Positions 7,931 through 16,784 of a stretch of DNA of 64,000 nt are shown piece by piece (position 1 is the stretch's first letter; each line of letters starts with the position of its first letter). Location: contig JBFWWU010000010.1 of the NCBI GenBank assembly GCA_050246015.1, positions 124,001-188,000 of the forward strand, read 5' to 3'. The notes under the pieces are model-generated. The model ran no database searches. It was not told the DNA's origin and saw only the letters and a list, made by a program, of their open reading frames with translations. Source of the DNA: JTS-AC122 sp050246015 (GTDB taxonomy: Bacteria; Planctomycetota; Phycisphaerae; Phycisphaerales; UBA1924). A program made the position numbers and the translations under genes.

Positions 7931-9361
7931 TCACTTGTCCAACCCGGTGTGCTTTCGGATCCAGTTCGTCACGGTTTCCAGCGCGACGGGCGAGAAGGTC
8001 TCCTCGATTTCGGAGTACTCCGTCGGCGAGCCGGTCTTGCACGTCTGGAACAGGTGGTTCAGGTGCGGCAACTCGACGATCGTCACGTCTGTGTTGCCGC
8101 CTTGCTTGAGCGCGGCCTCAATCAGCGGCAGGTTGTCTTTCGGGGGCACCTGCAGGTCCAGCGTTCCGTTGATCGCGAGCACCGGGCACGAGACCTTGCG
8201 GAGATAATCGCGTGGATCGAGCGTGAGGAACCGCTTGAACCACGGGGTGAAGAGCGCGGCGGATTGCTGCTGCACGACGGCGTCGGCCTTGGCGGTGAGT
8301 TCGTCGTCGGGCAGGTCCTTGGTCTCGGGCGCCGCCTTGAACTCGCGGATCGCGGCTTCGCGGATGGCGCGCTCCACGTCGCCGCGCTCGGCGCCCGCGA
8401 CGACCATCTTCAGGATCGCGGCGCTCTCTTTCGCCTGCGCCTGCGCGAGCGCTTCGTCTGTGCCGGTGGCGACGGAAATGAGCCTGCTCTGGATGGGCAG
8501 CAGGTCGGCCCCCATCATGCCGGTCCCGGCGAGCAGCACGATGAACGCCACGTCCTTGGACAGCGCGGCGCACATCGGAGCGACGATGCCGCCCTCGCTG
8601 TGCCCGGCGATCCCGATCTGATGCGGGTTGATCTCCGAGCGGGCGGCGAGGAACTTCACCGCGGCGAGCGCATCGCGGGCGAAGTCGTCGGTGGTGGCCG
8701 TGAGGAACACGCCCTGTGACTGCGCGACTCCGCGGTCGTCGAAGCGAAGGACGGCGATGCCGTGGCGGGTGAGGTGGTCCGCGAGCACCAGGAACGGCTT
8801 GTGTCCCAGGAGCAGTTCGTCGCGATTCTGTGGTCCGGAGCCGGAGACGAGCACGACGCACGGGAACGGGCCGTCGCCGCGGGGGATGGTGAGCGTCCCG
8901 GCGAGCGAAATCCCGTCCGCCTGGTTTTCGAATGTGACCTCGTGCGCGTCGTAGGGGAAGGGGGCTTTGGGCTCTTGCGGGCGATTCAACTCTTTGACGG
9001 CGGACTCACCCTCGGCGAGGCGCTTCATGGTCGTCTTGAACTCGCCGCCCTGCTTCAGCACGCCCTGCGCGGACTGTCCGTCGTCGGCGACTTGGAGTTC
9101 CCAGGCGGCGCCGGCCTGCTTGATCCCGAACTTGAGTTGTTTGGGTGTGACCTGGACATCCGAGAGGGGGAGGTCTTTCACGCCCTGCATCGGGATCGAG
9201 ATCGTGCCGCCGCTGGGAGTGAGGGAGACGGAAAAATCGAGTTTCATCCCGCCGGGAAGTTCGACGGAGCCGCTCCAGTTCGCGGGCTTGTCGTCGGTTT
9301 GCGCCAGGGCGGTCACGGCGGTGAGCAGAGCCAGCAGGAATCCCGCGATGTGCCGCAGCAT
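7931..9361 (-). CDS. Secreted alpha/beta hydrolase (S9/prolyl-oligopeptidase-like)
   Basis: A 476-residue protein with a clear signal peptide (LRHIAGFLLALLTAVTALAQ). Residues 25-120 form a beta-rich N-terminal domain with repeated glycine turns. Residues 135-476 are an alpha/beta hydrolase domain: oxyanion region LVSGSGPQNRDE, then RFDDRGVAQSQG, nucleophile motif GHSEGG (Ser255), acid in INGTLDLQVPP and a C-terminal ELPHLNHLF histidine. This layout matches periplasmic esterase/peptidase-like proteins seen in planctomycetes and bacteroidetes. The substrate is unknown. The gene stands alone between fliM and the divergent LOG-family gene; the 174 bp towards fliM show no obvious element. Confidence 0.8.
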   Translation of the reverse strand: MLRHIAGFLLALLTAVTALAQTDDKPANWSGSVELPGGMKLDFSVSLTPSGGTISIPMQGVKDLPLSDVQVTPKQLKFGIKQAGAAWELQVADDGQSAQGVLKQGGEFKTTMKRLAEGESAVKELNRPQEPKAPFPYDAHEVTFENQADGISLAGTLTIPRGDGPFPCVVLVSGSGPQNRDELLLGHKPFLVLADHLTRHGIAVLRFDDRGVAQSQGVFLTATTDDFARDALAAVKFLAARSEINPHQIGIAGHSEGGIVAPMCAALSKDVAFIVLLAGTGMMGADLLPIQSRLISVATGTDEALAQAQAKESAAILKMVVAGAERGDVERAIREAAIREFKAAPETKDLPDDELTAKADAVVQQQSAALFTPWFKRFLTLDPRDYLRKVSCPVLAINGTLDLQVPPKDNLPLIEAALKQGGNTDVTIVELPHLNHLFQTCKTGSPTEYSEIEETFSPVALETVTNWIRKHTGLDK

Positions 9362-9568
9362 GGTGTCCTCCGTCAGAAGGTGTCGCTTGAGCGAGTTATG
9401 CGGAATGACGATAGTCGGGTTTCGGGGTGCAGCCGGGGACGAGGGCGGGGCCGGGAGACGCCGCGGGTTTGGCGTTCATTCGCATCGACATGTACTTGCC
9501 CGGGCCCCAAATGCCGACAATGGTTGACGGGGCGACAACAGATCGGCTCACCGATCCGCCGCGGAAGG

Positions 9569-10441
9569 ATGCACCCGTTGGACAAGCACGAAGGGCAGGC
9601 CGATCAACCCGAACTGCGTGTCCCGGCGTGCGACGGCGCCGGGCCCGCGCCGGGCCAGACGCCCGCGACGGCGCCGGGTGTCGAAGCGTCGTGCCCGGTG
9701 TGGGGAAAGGCGACGCGCAATATCGAAGAGGGGCTGTTCCTGGAAGGCCCGAAGGAGCGACGGTTCGAGTTGTGGCGCGCGTTCCGAATTTTCATGGAGT
9801 TGATCCGCGGGTTTCGCGGGCTGCACTTCGTCGGACCGTGCGTGACGGTATTCGGATCGGCCCGGTTCGCCGAGGATCACGCGTATTACAAGTTGGGGCG
9901 CGATATGGGGTCGCGACTGTCGAAACTGGGATTCACGATCATGACCGGCGGCGGGCCCGGGATCATGGAAGCGGCCAACCGCGGGGCTCAGGACGTGGGC
10001 GGGCCGTCGATCGGCTGCAACATCCAACTCCCGATGGAGCAGAAGCCCAACCCCTATCTGGACCACTTCATTGAGTTCAAGTACTTCTTCGTGCGCAAGG
10101 TGATGCTGGTGAAGTACTCGTTCGCGTTCCTGGTGCTGCCGGGCGGGTTCGGCACGCTTGATGAAGTCTTCGAGACGGCGACGCTGATCCAGACCGACAA
10201 GATCCGCGACTTCCCCATCATCCTGATGGGCAAGGAATACTGGGGCCCGATGATGGATTTCATCCGCGGCACGATGCTGCCGCGGCGGACCATCTCGACG
10301 GGGGATGAGAACATCCTGTACCTGACGGATTCGCCGGAGGAGGCGATCGACCGGATCGCGGCGTGCGCGGAGCGTCAGTTCGGGTTCAAGTGGGTCAAGC
10401 GCCGGGCGCCGGTCAAGAAGTGGTACTTGTTCGAGCGGTAG
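9569..10441 (+). CDS. LOG-family protein (lysine decarboxylase-like / TIGR00730)
   Basis: A 290-residue cytosolic protein. It carries the LOG signature: VTVFGSARF near the start of the fold, TGGGPGIMEAANRGA, and the phosphate-binding loop PGGFGTLDE. LOG proteins hydrolyse nucleoside 5'-monophosphates to free bases; plant homologues activate cytokinins and bacterial ones were long misnamed lysine decarboxylases. The first 60 residues are a charged, low-complexity extension. The ATG at 9569 directly abuts GGAAGG, a spacing too short for a normal ribosome site, so the true start could be a nearby TTG upstream. The fold and family are certain; the start is not. Confidence 0.85.
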   Translation: MHPLDKHEGQADQPELRVPACDGAGPAPGQTPATAPGVEASCPVWGKATRNIEEGLFLEGPKERRFELWRAFRIFMELIRGFRGLHFVGPCVTVFGSARFAEDHAYYKLGRDMGSRLSKLGFTIMTGGGPGIMEAANRGAQDVGGPSIGCNIQLPMEQKPNPYLDHFIEFKYFFVRKVMLVKYSFAFLVLPGGFGTLDEVFETATLIQTDKIRDFPIILMGKEYWGPMMDFIRGTMLPRRTISTGDENILYLTDSPEEAIDRIAACAERQFGFKWVKRRAPVKKWYLFER

Positions 10442-10464
10442 CGGCGCGGCGAGACGGCTCGATC

Positions 10465-11166
10465 TCATTCGCACGGCGTGAAGAAGCAGGTGACGAAGTC
10501 GAAGAAGTCGCTTGTGTTGGTGACGCCGTCGTGGTTGAAGTCGGCGTCGTTGGCGAAGAAATCACTCAGGAATGCGAAGAAGTCCTGTGAATCGAGTGAG
10601 CCGCTGAGGTTCCAGTCGCATTCGCACGGGATCCGGACGCGCTCCAGTGTCTGCACGGTGGAAACGGCCCGGGTGAATGACGGCCCGACGTTGATGTCGA
10701 GGATAAAACTGGATGCGTCAAAGTCCGCCAGGTCCAGATTGACCGGGAGTGCGTCGGAGGAGAAGACACCGCCCCCGAAGTCCGAGAGATTAAGCGCGGC
10801 GTAGTGGATCGCCGTCACGGCGGCCCCCTGGTACGTGTCGCCCGCGAATCCATCGTTGAGCACGTGGACGGCGCCGACGCCGGTTTCGAAGGCGTAGCCG
10901 TTGACGTCGAACCGCGCGAATCGCACCGCGGGGTAACTGCCAACCTGCGGATCCGGGTCCGTGTCAGCGGCTTGGGTGTCGAAGACGTATGTGAACGTGT
11001 AGGGCGCACCCACGAAGATCTCGGGCGGCGGGGGGAGGGGCCCCTCGATACTCTGGACCTGTCCGGAGCAGGTGATGCGGATAAGATCCGCGCGCGCCGG
11101 TTCGGTTCCCCAGGCGACGACAACGAAGCCCAGGATGACGCAGACAGGGAGGCTGGCTGGTTTCAT
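10465..11166 (-). CDS. Secreted protein with C-terminal GC-type dockerin-like repeats
   Basis: A 233-residue exported protein: signal peptide at residues 1-26 (KPASLPVCVILGFVVVAWG), then a beta-rich domain of about 140 residues (PYTFTYVFDTQAADTDPDPQ), then a C-terminal pair of EF-hand-like repeats. The repeats read CDWNLSGSLDSQDFFAFLSDFF and DFNHDGVTNTSDFFDFVTCFF, ending in TPCE. Aspartate/asparagine-rich loops suggest calcium binding, and the terminal cysteine could pair with the one that opens the module. The same module ends the large protein at 36770-39019. The ATG at 11166 gives the signal peptide; 15 more codons upstream are open. The role is unknown; the module is probably an anchor or interaction tag for extracellular proteins. 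Confidence 0.75.
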   Translation of the reverse strand: MKPASLPVCVILGFVVVAWGTEPARADLIRITCSGQVQSIEGPLPPPPEIFVGAPYTFTYVFDTQAADTDPDPQVGSYPAVRFARFDVNGYAFETGVGAVHVLNDGFAGDTYQGAAVTAIHYAALNLSDFGGGVFSSDALPVNLDLADFDASSFILDINVGPSFTRAVSTVQTLERVRIPCECDWNLSGSLDSQDFFAFLSDFFANDADFNHDGVTNTSDFFDFVTCFFTPCE

Positions 11167-11322
11167 GATGCGGCTCCTCGCCGTGGGCGTGGCGGACTGC
11201 TTGAGGTGCACTGAATGATACGACGGCGACGCGGCGCGATGGCGCGCCGAGGCTTTCAGATCTCTGCGAGAATGACGGGAACCAACCGCTCGCCGGCACG
11301 CCGCGCCGGCCGCCTGTTGCCC

Positions 11323-12948
11323 CTAGAGCAGTTCGGCGGCGAGGCTCGCCAGTTCGCTGCGCTCGCTCTTGGTGAGCGTGACGTGGCCGACCAGCGGCAG
11401 TCCCTTCATCTTTTCCACGACGTACGACAACCCGTTGGACGATTGGTCGAGGTAGGGGTTATCAATCTGCCCGACGTCGCCGGTCAGCACCAGTTTGGTC
11501 CCTTCGCCGATGCGGCTGACGATGGTCTTGATCTCGTGCGGGGTGAGATTCTGCGCCTCGTCGACGATCATGAACTGGTGGGGAATGGATCGGCCGCGGA
11601 TGTAGGTGAGGGGTTCGAGGACGACCTTGCCGTCGGCCATGAGTTTCTGGATGCGCTGCTCGGTGGTGTGGCTCTCGGCGGACTGCATCGGGGAGCCGCG
11701 GGTGGAGAGGAGGTAACTGAGGTTATCGAAGATGGGCTGCATCCAGGCGGTGAGTTTCTCGTCCTTGTCGCCGGGGAGGTAGCCGATGTCCCGTCCCATG
11801 GGCATGATGGGGCGTGCGACCAGGAGTTTGTCGTAGCGTTCTTCGTTGAAGACCTTGGCCATGCCTGCGGCAACGGCGAGGAGCGTTTTGCCCGTGCCGG
11901 CGCTGCCCAGCAGCGTGACCATCTTGATTTCGTCGTCCAGAAGCAGGTCGAGCGCCATGATCTGCTGCACGTTGCGCGCCATGATGCCGAACGTCGGCTT
12001 GCGTGGCGCGGAGATGGGGATGAGGTGATCGGTATCGGCGAGCCGGCGTGCCAGGCCCGTGTGGCTTTCGTCGTCGGCGTCCTTCATCACCACGTACTGG
12101 TTGGAGACCAGGGAGCGCTGGTAGGCGATGCCCTCCGGTGACACCGCGCTCAGGTGCGGGGCCACGCGGTTCAGCGCGAGCATGCGCTCGCTGTACAACT
12201 CGTCGATCAGGTCGCCGGAGAGGGTGAGGGAAACGTGCCCGCTGTACAGACGCTCGGCGTCGACTTTCTGATTCTCGAAATCCTCGGTGCGGATTCCCAG
12301 CGCGTCGGACTTGATGCGGGCGTTGAGGTCCTTGGAGACAAAGACAACGCGGACTTTGTTGCAGGCGGCGCCGCTCTGGACCTTGCCGCCGCTGTAGTCG
12401 CCGTTGAGGTGGGCGCAGGCGGAGGGCTGCCCGGTGTGGAGGGCCCAGGCGACGGCGATGATGCGGTTGTCGGGCGTGTTCTCGGCAAGGACGCTGGGTC
12501 GTTCGTGTTCGGCGACGTCGATGCGGATGACGCCGGACTTCCCGCTGGCGCTGGTGGACGCGCCCTGGCCGACCGTCGGACTTGAATCGCCCCAGCGCAC
12601 GCCCTCGATGAGCCGGCCGCGCGAACGCAGGCGGTCCAGGTGGCGGATGCACTCGCGCGCGTTGCGTCCGATGTCGTCGTTGGTGCGCTTGAGTTTGTCG
12701 AGTTCCTCGATCACCGCGAACGGGATGACAACCTCGTGTTCCTGGAAGACGAAGATCGCGTTGGGGTTGTGCAGGATGACGTTTGTATCGAGCACGAAGT
12801 GCTTGATGCCCTCCTCGGTGTCGGGGAGCGGCGCCGACTGGGCATCGTGGCGTGGCAGCGGCTCCGACACGGAGGGACTGATCGAACGTTTGTCCGATCG
12901 GGGGGAGTTCGCGGTTCCGTGCGACGTCGAAGTTGTGGTCTCAGGCAT
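11323..12948 (-). CDS. PhoH-family ATPase with N-terminal PIN domain (PhoH2/YlaK type)
   Basis: A 541-residue protein. Residues 50-200 form a PIN-type ribonuclease domain beginning HFVLDTNVILHNP, with FAVIEELDKLK and conserved acidic residues. Residues 300-540 form the PhoH P-loop domain with Walker A GSAGTGKTLLAVAAG, RPIMPMGRDIGYLPGD, Walker B FMIVDEAQNLTPHE and TGDVGQIDNPYLD. PhoH2 proteins couple ATP-dependent RNA unwinding to PIN-domain cleavage in some bacteria. The first 45 residues are S/T/P-rich. The ATG at 12948 is preferred to an in-frame one at 13029. It is a single-gene unit. Confidence 0.9.
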   Translation of the reverse strand: MPETTTSTSHGTANSPRSDKRSISPSVSEPLPRHDAQSAPLPDTEEGIKHFVLDTNVILHNPNAIFVFQEHEVVIPFAVIEELDKLKRTNDDIGRNARECIRHLDRLRSRGRLIEGVRWGDSSPTVGQGASTSASGKSGVIRIDVAEHERPSVLAENTPDNRIIAVAWALHTGQPSACAHLNGDYSGGKVQSGAACNKVRVVFVSKDLNARIKSDALGIRTEDFENQKVDAERLYSGHVSLTLSGDLIDELYSERMLALNRVAPHLSAVSPEGIAYQRSLVSNQYVVMKDADDESHTGLARRLADTDHLIPISAPRKPTFGIMARNVQQIMALDLLLDDEIKMVTLLGSAGTGKTLLAVAAGMAKVFNEERYDKLLVARPIMPMGRDIGYLPGDKDEKLTAWMQPIFDNLSYLLSTRGSPMQSAESHTTEQRIQKLMADGKVVLEPLTYIRGRSIPHQFMIVDEAQNLTPHEIKTIVSRIGEGTKLVLTGDVGQIDNPYLDQSSNGLSYVVEKMKGLPLVGHVTLTKSERSELASLAAELL

Positions 12949-13104
12949 AGGGCTTACAACTGAATACGCGGGGATGGCTCTCAATGTTCGCAGACGGTTG
13001 GGTGCCGCGGGCAGCGCCCGGAAAAGCATACATCATGATCGGCACGTGTGCGGGGGCGGATGCTCGGATTCGGTAAATTCTCCCCTTTGCAGACGAGCCG
13101 CGGA

Positions 13105-13608
13105 TCAGCGGAACGCGCCGACGCAGAGAATCACCGCGACGACGACGCACAGCCCGGTCTTGATGAGCGTGGCGGTCAATCGCCCGATCGCGGCGCCGGT
13201 GCCGATCTTGGTGGCCTCGCGCCAGGTCTTGCGCGCGTTATGGCGCTCGGCGATCATCGCGCCGGCGCCCGCGCCCAGCGCCCCGCCGAGGATGGTCCCC
13301 AGCACGGGAAACACGGGCGTGCCGGCGATCGCGCCGACGATCGCGCCGATGAGCGAGCCGATGGCGCCGCGGCGCGTGCCCCCGGCTTTGGCGGCTCCAA
13401 ACGCCGACGCCACCAGTTCGAGAACCTCCGCGACCACGCCGACGATGACGGCGGACGCCAGCGTCCACGGCGAGTACAGCCCGTCGCGCCAGAACGCGCA
13501 GATGACGGCGACGACGATCGCGAGCCAGATTCCCGGCAGCGTCAGGATCGTGAGCGCAATGCCCGCGAGCGACGCGATGATGATGATGACGCCGGCGAGG
13601 GTGTCCAT
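13105..13608 (-). CDS. DUF456 small membrane protein
   Basis: A 167-residue membrane protein with about four to five hydrophobic segments. The first two (MDTLAGVIIIIASLAGIALTILTLPG and IWLAIVVAVICAFW) and the long glycine-rich third region (GAIGSLIGAIVGAIAGTPVFPVLGTILGGALGAG) fit the DUF456 family, whose function is unknown. A charged stretch (AERHNARKTWREATK) is probably cytoplasmic. It is divergent from the small lipoprotein gene at 13804. Confidence 0.75.
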   Translation of the reverse strand: MDTLAGVIIIIASLAGIALTILTLPGIWLAIVVAVICAFWRDGLYSPWTLASAVIVGVVAEVLELVASAFGAAKAGGTRRGAIGSLIGAIVGAIAGTPVFPVLGTILGGALGAGAGAMIAERHNARKTWREATKIGTGAAIGRLTATLIKTGLCVVVAVILCVGAFR

Positions 13609-13803
13609 GTGAACGAGGATATGCGGTTGTTCGGAAGTTCGGGGCGTTCCTTTCTGCTCGCGCGGCGCCGTCGGTGGAGGTCGTGCTCAGCCGACGGGCG
13701 GCGCAGTTCTTGCGCGGCACACGAATATCTTCGCGGTTCGATCGACTCCGGCGCTTTGCGCCGATGCCGACTGGTGGTACGCTGAACGCGAAGGGAGTTC
13801 GTC

Positions 13804-14031
13804 ATGCAAAGGTGGAACTGGGTTGGTGTCGGCGGGCGACGGATCGTCCCGTCGCTGCTCATCGCGTCGGCGTGCGTGGCGGCGTGGGGGTGCGAGGCGA
13901 TGCGCACCGCGGTCGGCGTGCCGTTCGATGTGGCCAAGTATGTCGCGGTCAAGGCGGTCGAGGTGCCCTACGACGCCGCGAAGATGAGTGCGCAGGGCGT
14001 CGTCGATGTGGTGTCGGCGATTGGGAGATGA
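13804..14031 (+). CDS. Small predicted lipoprotein (75 aa)
   Basis: A 75-residue protein with a signal peptide and a lipobox at SACVAAWGC, so the mature lipoprotein would begin at the cysteine. The mature part has a repeated motif: VGVPFDVAKYVAVKAVEVPYDAAK, in which V-P-[FY]-D-[VA]-AK occurs twice. The ATG is preceded by GAAGGGAG at a suitable distance. No family is recognised; short lipoproteins of this type are frequent in planctomycete genomes. Confidence 0.6.
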   Translation: MQRWNWVGVGGRRIVPSLLIASACVAAWGCEAMRTAVGVPFDVAKYVAVKAVEVPYDAAKMSAQGVVDVVSAIGR

Positions 14032-14058
14032 TCGAAGGGAGCGAGGGGCCTGCATGGG

Positions 14059-14170
14059 GGTGTGACCACCTCTTTCTGAGCCGGACCGCGCCAGCGGTCG
14101 GTAGGAGCGCTCGGCACGCCCTGCCCGCCCGCTCGCGCCGGTCGGCTCAGATGAAATAGCATGGTCACGC
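14059..14170. repeat. Dispersed palindromic element, copy A
   Basis: An imperfect inverted repeat of about 75 bp runs from CTGAGCCGGACCGCGCCAG (14076) to CGCGCCGGTCGGCTCAG (ending 14150). Outside it, GTGACCA on the left is answered by TGGTCAC on the right, so the whole element is close to 112 bp. A second copy in the opposite orientation lies at 21092-21245. There is no coding capacity, so it resembles a REP/MITE-type element. Confidence 0.6.
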
Positions 14171-14266
14171 CCCCGCAGTGTGAGCGTGAACCGGCCGGCG
14201 CGAAACCGGTATACCCTTCGCCATTCCCGTGCGTGCGAAGCCGCGGGCTGAGAAGAAAGGACCGGG

Positions 14267-15649
14267 ATGTTCTCCATTCGACGAAGCGCCGGCGTGGTGG
14301 CCGCGGTGGTGGCGTGTGCGTGCGGGCTGCTGGCGCCGGTGGGCATCGCGGCGGGGCGGAATCAGGGGCGCCAGCCGGAGCCGGATCAGGTTCCGCAGGT
14401 GAATCCGAACCGGCATATCCGGGTCGTCGAGGAACAGGACGGACGCATCCTCAAACTCGAGTTGTCGTCGCGCAAGTTTGTGCCGGCGGACCCGGCGAAG
14501 AAGGGCCCCGCCGTGTACCTCACGGGCGCGGTGCACATCGCGGACCAATCGTTCTACGAGCAGTTGCAGGCGTTTCTGGATACGAAGGACGTGGTGCTGT
14601 TCGAGTCCGTCAAGCCGCCGGGCGCGGGGGCGATGCGGCACTTTGATCAGACCGATGAGCAGCGGGTGACCGCGACCAAGCGGCGGATCCAACTGCTGGC
14701 TCTTTTCGTCGAGCAGTTCCGCGGACGAACCAGGTCGTACCCGGGGACGCTCGCCGACCTGCCCGGCGGCATCGATCCCGCGCTGGTCAAGGTGCTCGAC
14801 GGGCTCAACGTGGACGGCTGGGATCATCCCCTGATCTACCGCCTGGACACCGTTGTGAAGCCCGGTGAGAACGGGGAGCCCGAATCGCGTTCAACGCGGT
14901 TCGACCTGATCAGTTACGGGAGCGACGGCGTCGAGGGCGGGGACGGCGCCGCCGCCGACCTGCGGTATTCCGATCAGAAGCCGGTGAACGTGAAGTCGTT
15001 GTCGAAGGAAGACGGGATCCAGGCGGACCTGGCGCGCGCGATGGGGCTGGTCTTCCAGTTGCACGCCATGTCGCACGACAAGCCCAACTGGCGCAACAGC
15101 GACCTGTCGGTGGACCAGGTGCAGGACCGGCTGGAACTCGGGGGCGGCGCGGACCAGGCGGACCAACTCTTCTCGATGATCGCGGGCGAGTCGATGCTCG
15201 TGAAGGCGCTGGGCGCAGGCCTCAAGATTCTGGTTTCCGTGTTCCCATCGGCATCTTCCTACATGAAGATCGTCATGATCGACATGCTCGCCAGCGCGGA
15301 CAAACTGCTGGCGAACCCGCCGGGCGGTGGCGGGCAGATGGCGGCGCTGATGGACGTCATCATCAAGGACCGCAACCAGGTCGTCATCGACGACCTCGGA
15401 AAGATCATCGAGAACGAGCCGAGCGTCAAGACGGTCGGCGTGATCTACGGCGCGGGGCATCTGCCCGACATGGAAGAGCGGCTGATCAACGAACTCGGGT
15501 ACCGCTACGAATCCGATCAGTGGTTCACCGCGATCACCGTCGATGTCACCAGCGCGGGCATGAGCGTCCAGGAAGCGAACTCGATGCGGAAGACCATGAA
15601 GCGGATGCTCGACATGCAACTCAAGCCGGCGAAGCGCGGGAACAAATGA
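14267..15649 (+). CDS. Secreted TraB-like protein with inserted GspG-like (pseudopilin) domain
   Basis: A 460-residue exported protein; the signal peptide covers about residues 1-30 (VVAAVVACACGLLAPVG). A TraB/PrgY-like fold is suggested by VYLTGAVHIADQSFYEQLQ at 84-102, VVLFES near 109-114 and, much later, VIYGAGHLPDMEERL. Between these halves, residues 139-235 resemble the globular part of the type II secretion major pseudopilin GspG: a helical RIQLLALFVEQFRG, the SYPGTLADL turn, GWDHPLIYRLD, and the calcium-loop-like FDLISYGSDGVEGGDGAAADL. The C-terminal tail is helical. The reading frame is continuous, so this is a domain insertion rather than two genes. TraB-like proteins are putative peptidases or peptide-binding proteins; the role of the insert is unknown. 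Confidence 0.65.
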   Translation: MFSIRRSAGVVAAVVACACGLLAPVGIAAGRNQGRQPEPDQVPQVNPNRHIRVVEEQDGRILKLELSSRKFVPADPAKKGPAVYLTGAVHIADQSFYEQLQAFLDTKDVVLFESVKPPGAGAMRHFDQTDEQRVTATKRRIQLLALFVEQFRGRTRSYPGTLADLPGGIDPALVKVLDGLNVDGWDHPLIYRLDTVVKPGENGEPESRSTRFDLISYGSDGVEGGDGAAADLRYSDQKPVNVKSLSKEDGIQADLARAMGLVFQLHAMSHDKPNWRNSDLSVDQVQDRLELGGGADQADQLFSMIAGESMLVKALGAGLKILVSVFPSASSYMKIVMIDMLASADKLLANPPGGGGQMAALMDVIIKDRNQVVIDDLGKIIENEPSVKTVGVIYGAGHLPDMEERLINELGYRYESDQWFTAITVDVTSAGMSVQEANSMRKTMKRMLDMQLKPAKRGNK

Positions 15650-15707
15650 GGGCGTTGCCCTTGGGATCGGTGCAGAACACGAGCCGCGTTAGGCGAGCGG
15701 TGGACGG

Positions 15708-16529
15708 TCAAGACTCGGTTGGGGTGAGCAGGTCCGGACGGCGCGCGCGGGTGCGTTCGAGCCGCTGCTGGGTTCGCCAGCGGTCGATCGCGCCGTGGTC
15801 GCCGGAGAGCAGCACGTCGGGGACGGGCATCCCCATCCATTCGCGGGGCTTGGTGTAGTGGGGGCAGTCGAGCAAGCGCCGGCGTTGGCTATTTGGAGAG
15901 TCGGCGCTCGGCGCGAGTCCGAAACTGTCCTGCAGCGCGGAGGCATCATCACCGAGCACGCCGGGGAGAAGGCGGACGACGGCGTCGATGAGCACGAGGG
16001 CCGCGAGTTCGCCGCCGGAGAGCACGTAGTCGCCGATGCTGATTTCCTTCGGGGCAAGCCGTTCGATGACGCGCTCATCGATGCCTTCGTAGTGGCCGGC
16101 GATGAGGAGCAGGCGCGGGAGGCGGCTGAGTTCCTCGGCGAGCGCCTGATCCAGCACTCGCCCCTGCGGCGTGAGCAGAACCCGCTGGGCCGGGCGGGGA
16201 TCACCGGATTCGACGGCGTGCACCGCGTCCCAGAGCGGCTGGCAGAGCATCACCATGCCCGGGCCCCCGCCGAAGGGGCGGTCGTCGGTTTTCTGGTGCT
16301 TGCCCCCGGCGAAGTCGCGGATGTCGGTCGCGTGGTACTCGACAAGCCCCGCGCGGAGCGCGCGGGCCGGGATACTGGTTCCCAGCACGCAGCCGGGATG
16401 CAGGTCGAACATCTCGGGAAACGTCGTCAGTATGTCGATCCGGATCGGTGTTCGGGCGGAGGTGAGCGACGCCTCGCTCCCGAGTTCGGGAGCAACGCGT
16501 GAGAAAGAAGGGGCGGGTTCGGTCGGCAT
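15708..16529 (-). CDS. trmD: tRNA (guanine-N1-)-methyltransferase TrmD
   Basis: A 273-residue SPOUT methyltransferase that makes m1G37 in tRNAs reading CUN, CCN and CGG codons, using S-adenosylmethionine. IDILTTFPEMFDL is the conserved N-terminus. RPFGGGPGMVM and LLIAGHYEGIDERV, with EISIGDYVLSGGELAALVLID, form the trefoil-knot cofactor site; RLLPGVLG and the C-terminal CPHYTKPREWMGMPVPDVLLSG are also diagnostic. The ATG at 16529 begins a 28-residue extension before the conserved core. rplS lies upstream on the same strand, the usual trmD neighbour, but a terminator-like hairpin and a 315 bp gap separate them. Confidence 0.95.
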   Translation of the reverse strand: MPTEPAPSFSRVAPELGSEASLTSARTPIRIDILTTFPEMFDLHPGCVLGTSIPARALRAGLVEYHATDIRDFAGGKHQKTDDRPFGGGPGMVMLCQPLWDAVHAVESGDPRPAQRVLLTPQGRVLDQALAEELSRLPRLLLIAGHYEGIDERVIERLAPKEISIGDYVLSGGELAALVLIDAVVRLLPGVLGDDASALQDSFGLAPSADSPNSQRRRLLDCPHYTKPREWMGMPVPDVLLSGDHGAIDRWRTQQRLERTRARRPDLLTPTES

Positions 16530-16686
16530 CGATCGTGTGTTCTGGTGTTTCCGCGGCCCGAAGGGACCGAGAGCGGGCAATCGTATTCGTGCGGGCTGGC
16601 CGCCGAAGATGAAGGGGCTTCCCCCTGTTTTGGACCGATTGCGAGCGCGGGGCAGGCGAGTGTCTGTGCGGTCGGGGCGCGTCGTG

Positions 16687-16692
16687 TAAGAT
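16687..16692 (+). promoter_or_regulatory. Putative -10 element for the small RNA candidate
   Basis: TAAGAT lies about 8 bp before the first hairpin of the candidate RNA. A good -35 hexamer is not evident at 16-18 bp upstream, so this is a weak call. Confidence 0.3.
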
Positions 16693-16699
16693 ACGCCAC

Positions 16700-16775
16700 T
16701 GACGAGCCCTCTAGGACAGAGAACCACACTCGTCATCGCGGGCCTGGTCTGAAAAAGACTGGGCCCGTTGTTTTA
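16700..16775 (+). ncRNA. Candidate small RNA between rplS and trmD
   Basis: On the plus strand, opposite the direction of rplS and trmD, the gap contains two consecutive stem-loops. The first pairs TGACGAG (16700) with CTCGTCA (ending 16735). The second pairs GGGCCTGGTCT with AGACTGGGCCC (16740-16766) and is followed by GTTGTTTTA, an intrinsic-terminator layout. A TAAGAT box precedes it. No small open frame with a ribosome site is present. The transcript would be about 75 nt and antisense to the trmD leader. Alternatively, the second hairpin acts on the opposite strand as a leader structure. No known RNA family is recognised. Confidence 0.4.
16740..16775 (+). terminator. Intrinsic terminator of the sRNA candidate
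   Basis: An 11-bp stem (with G-U pairs) around a GAAAA loop, followed by a T-rich tail ending in TTTTA. Confidence 0.5.
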
Positions 16776-16784
16776 TCTGGACTC

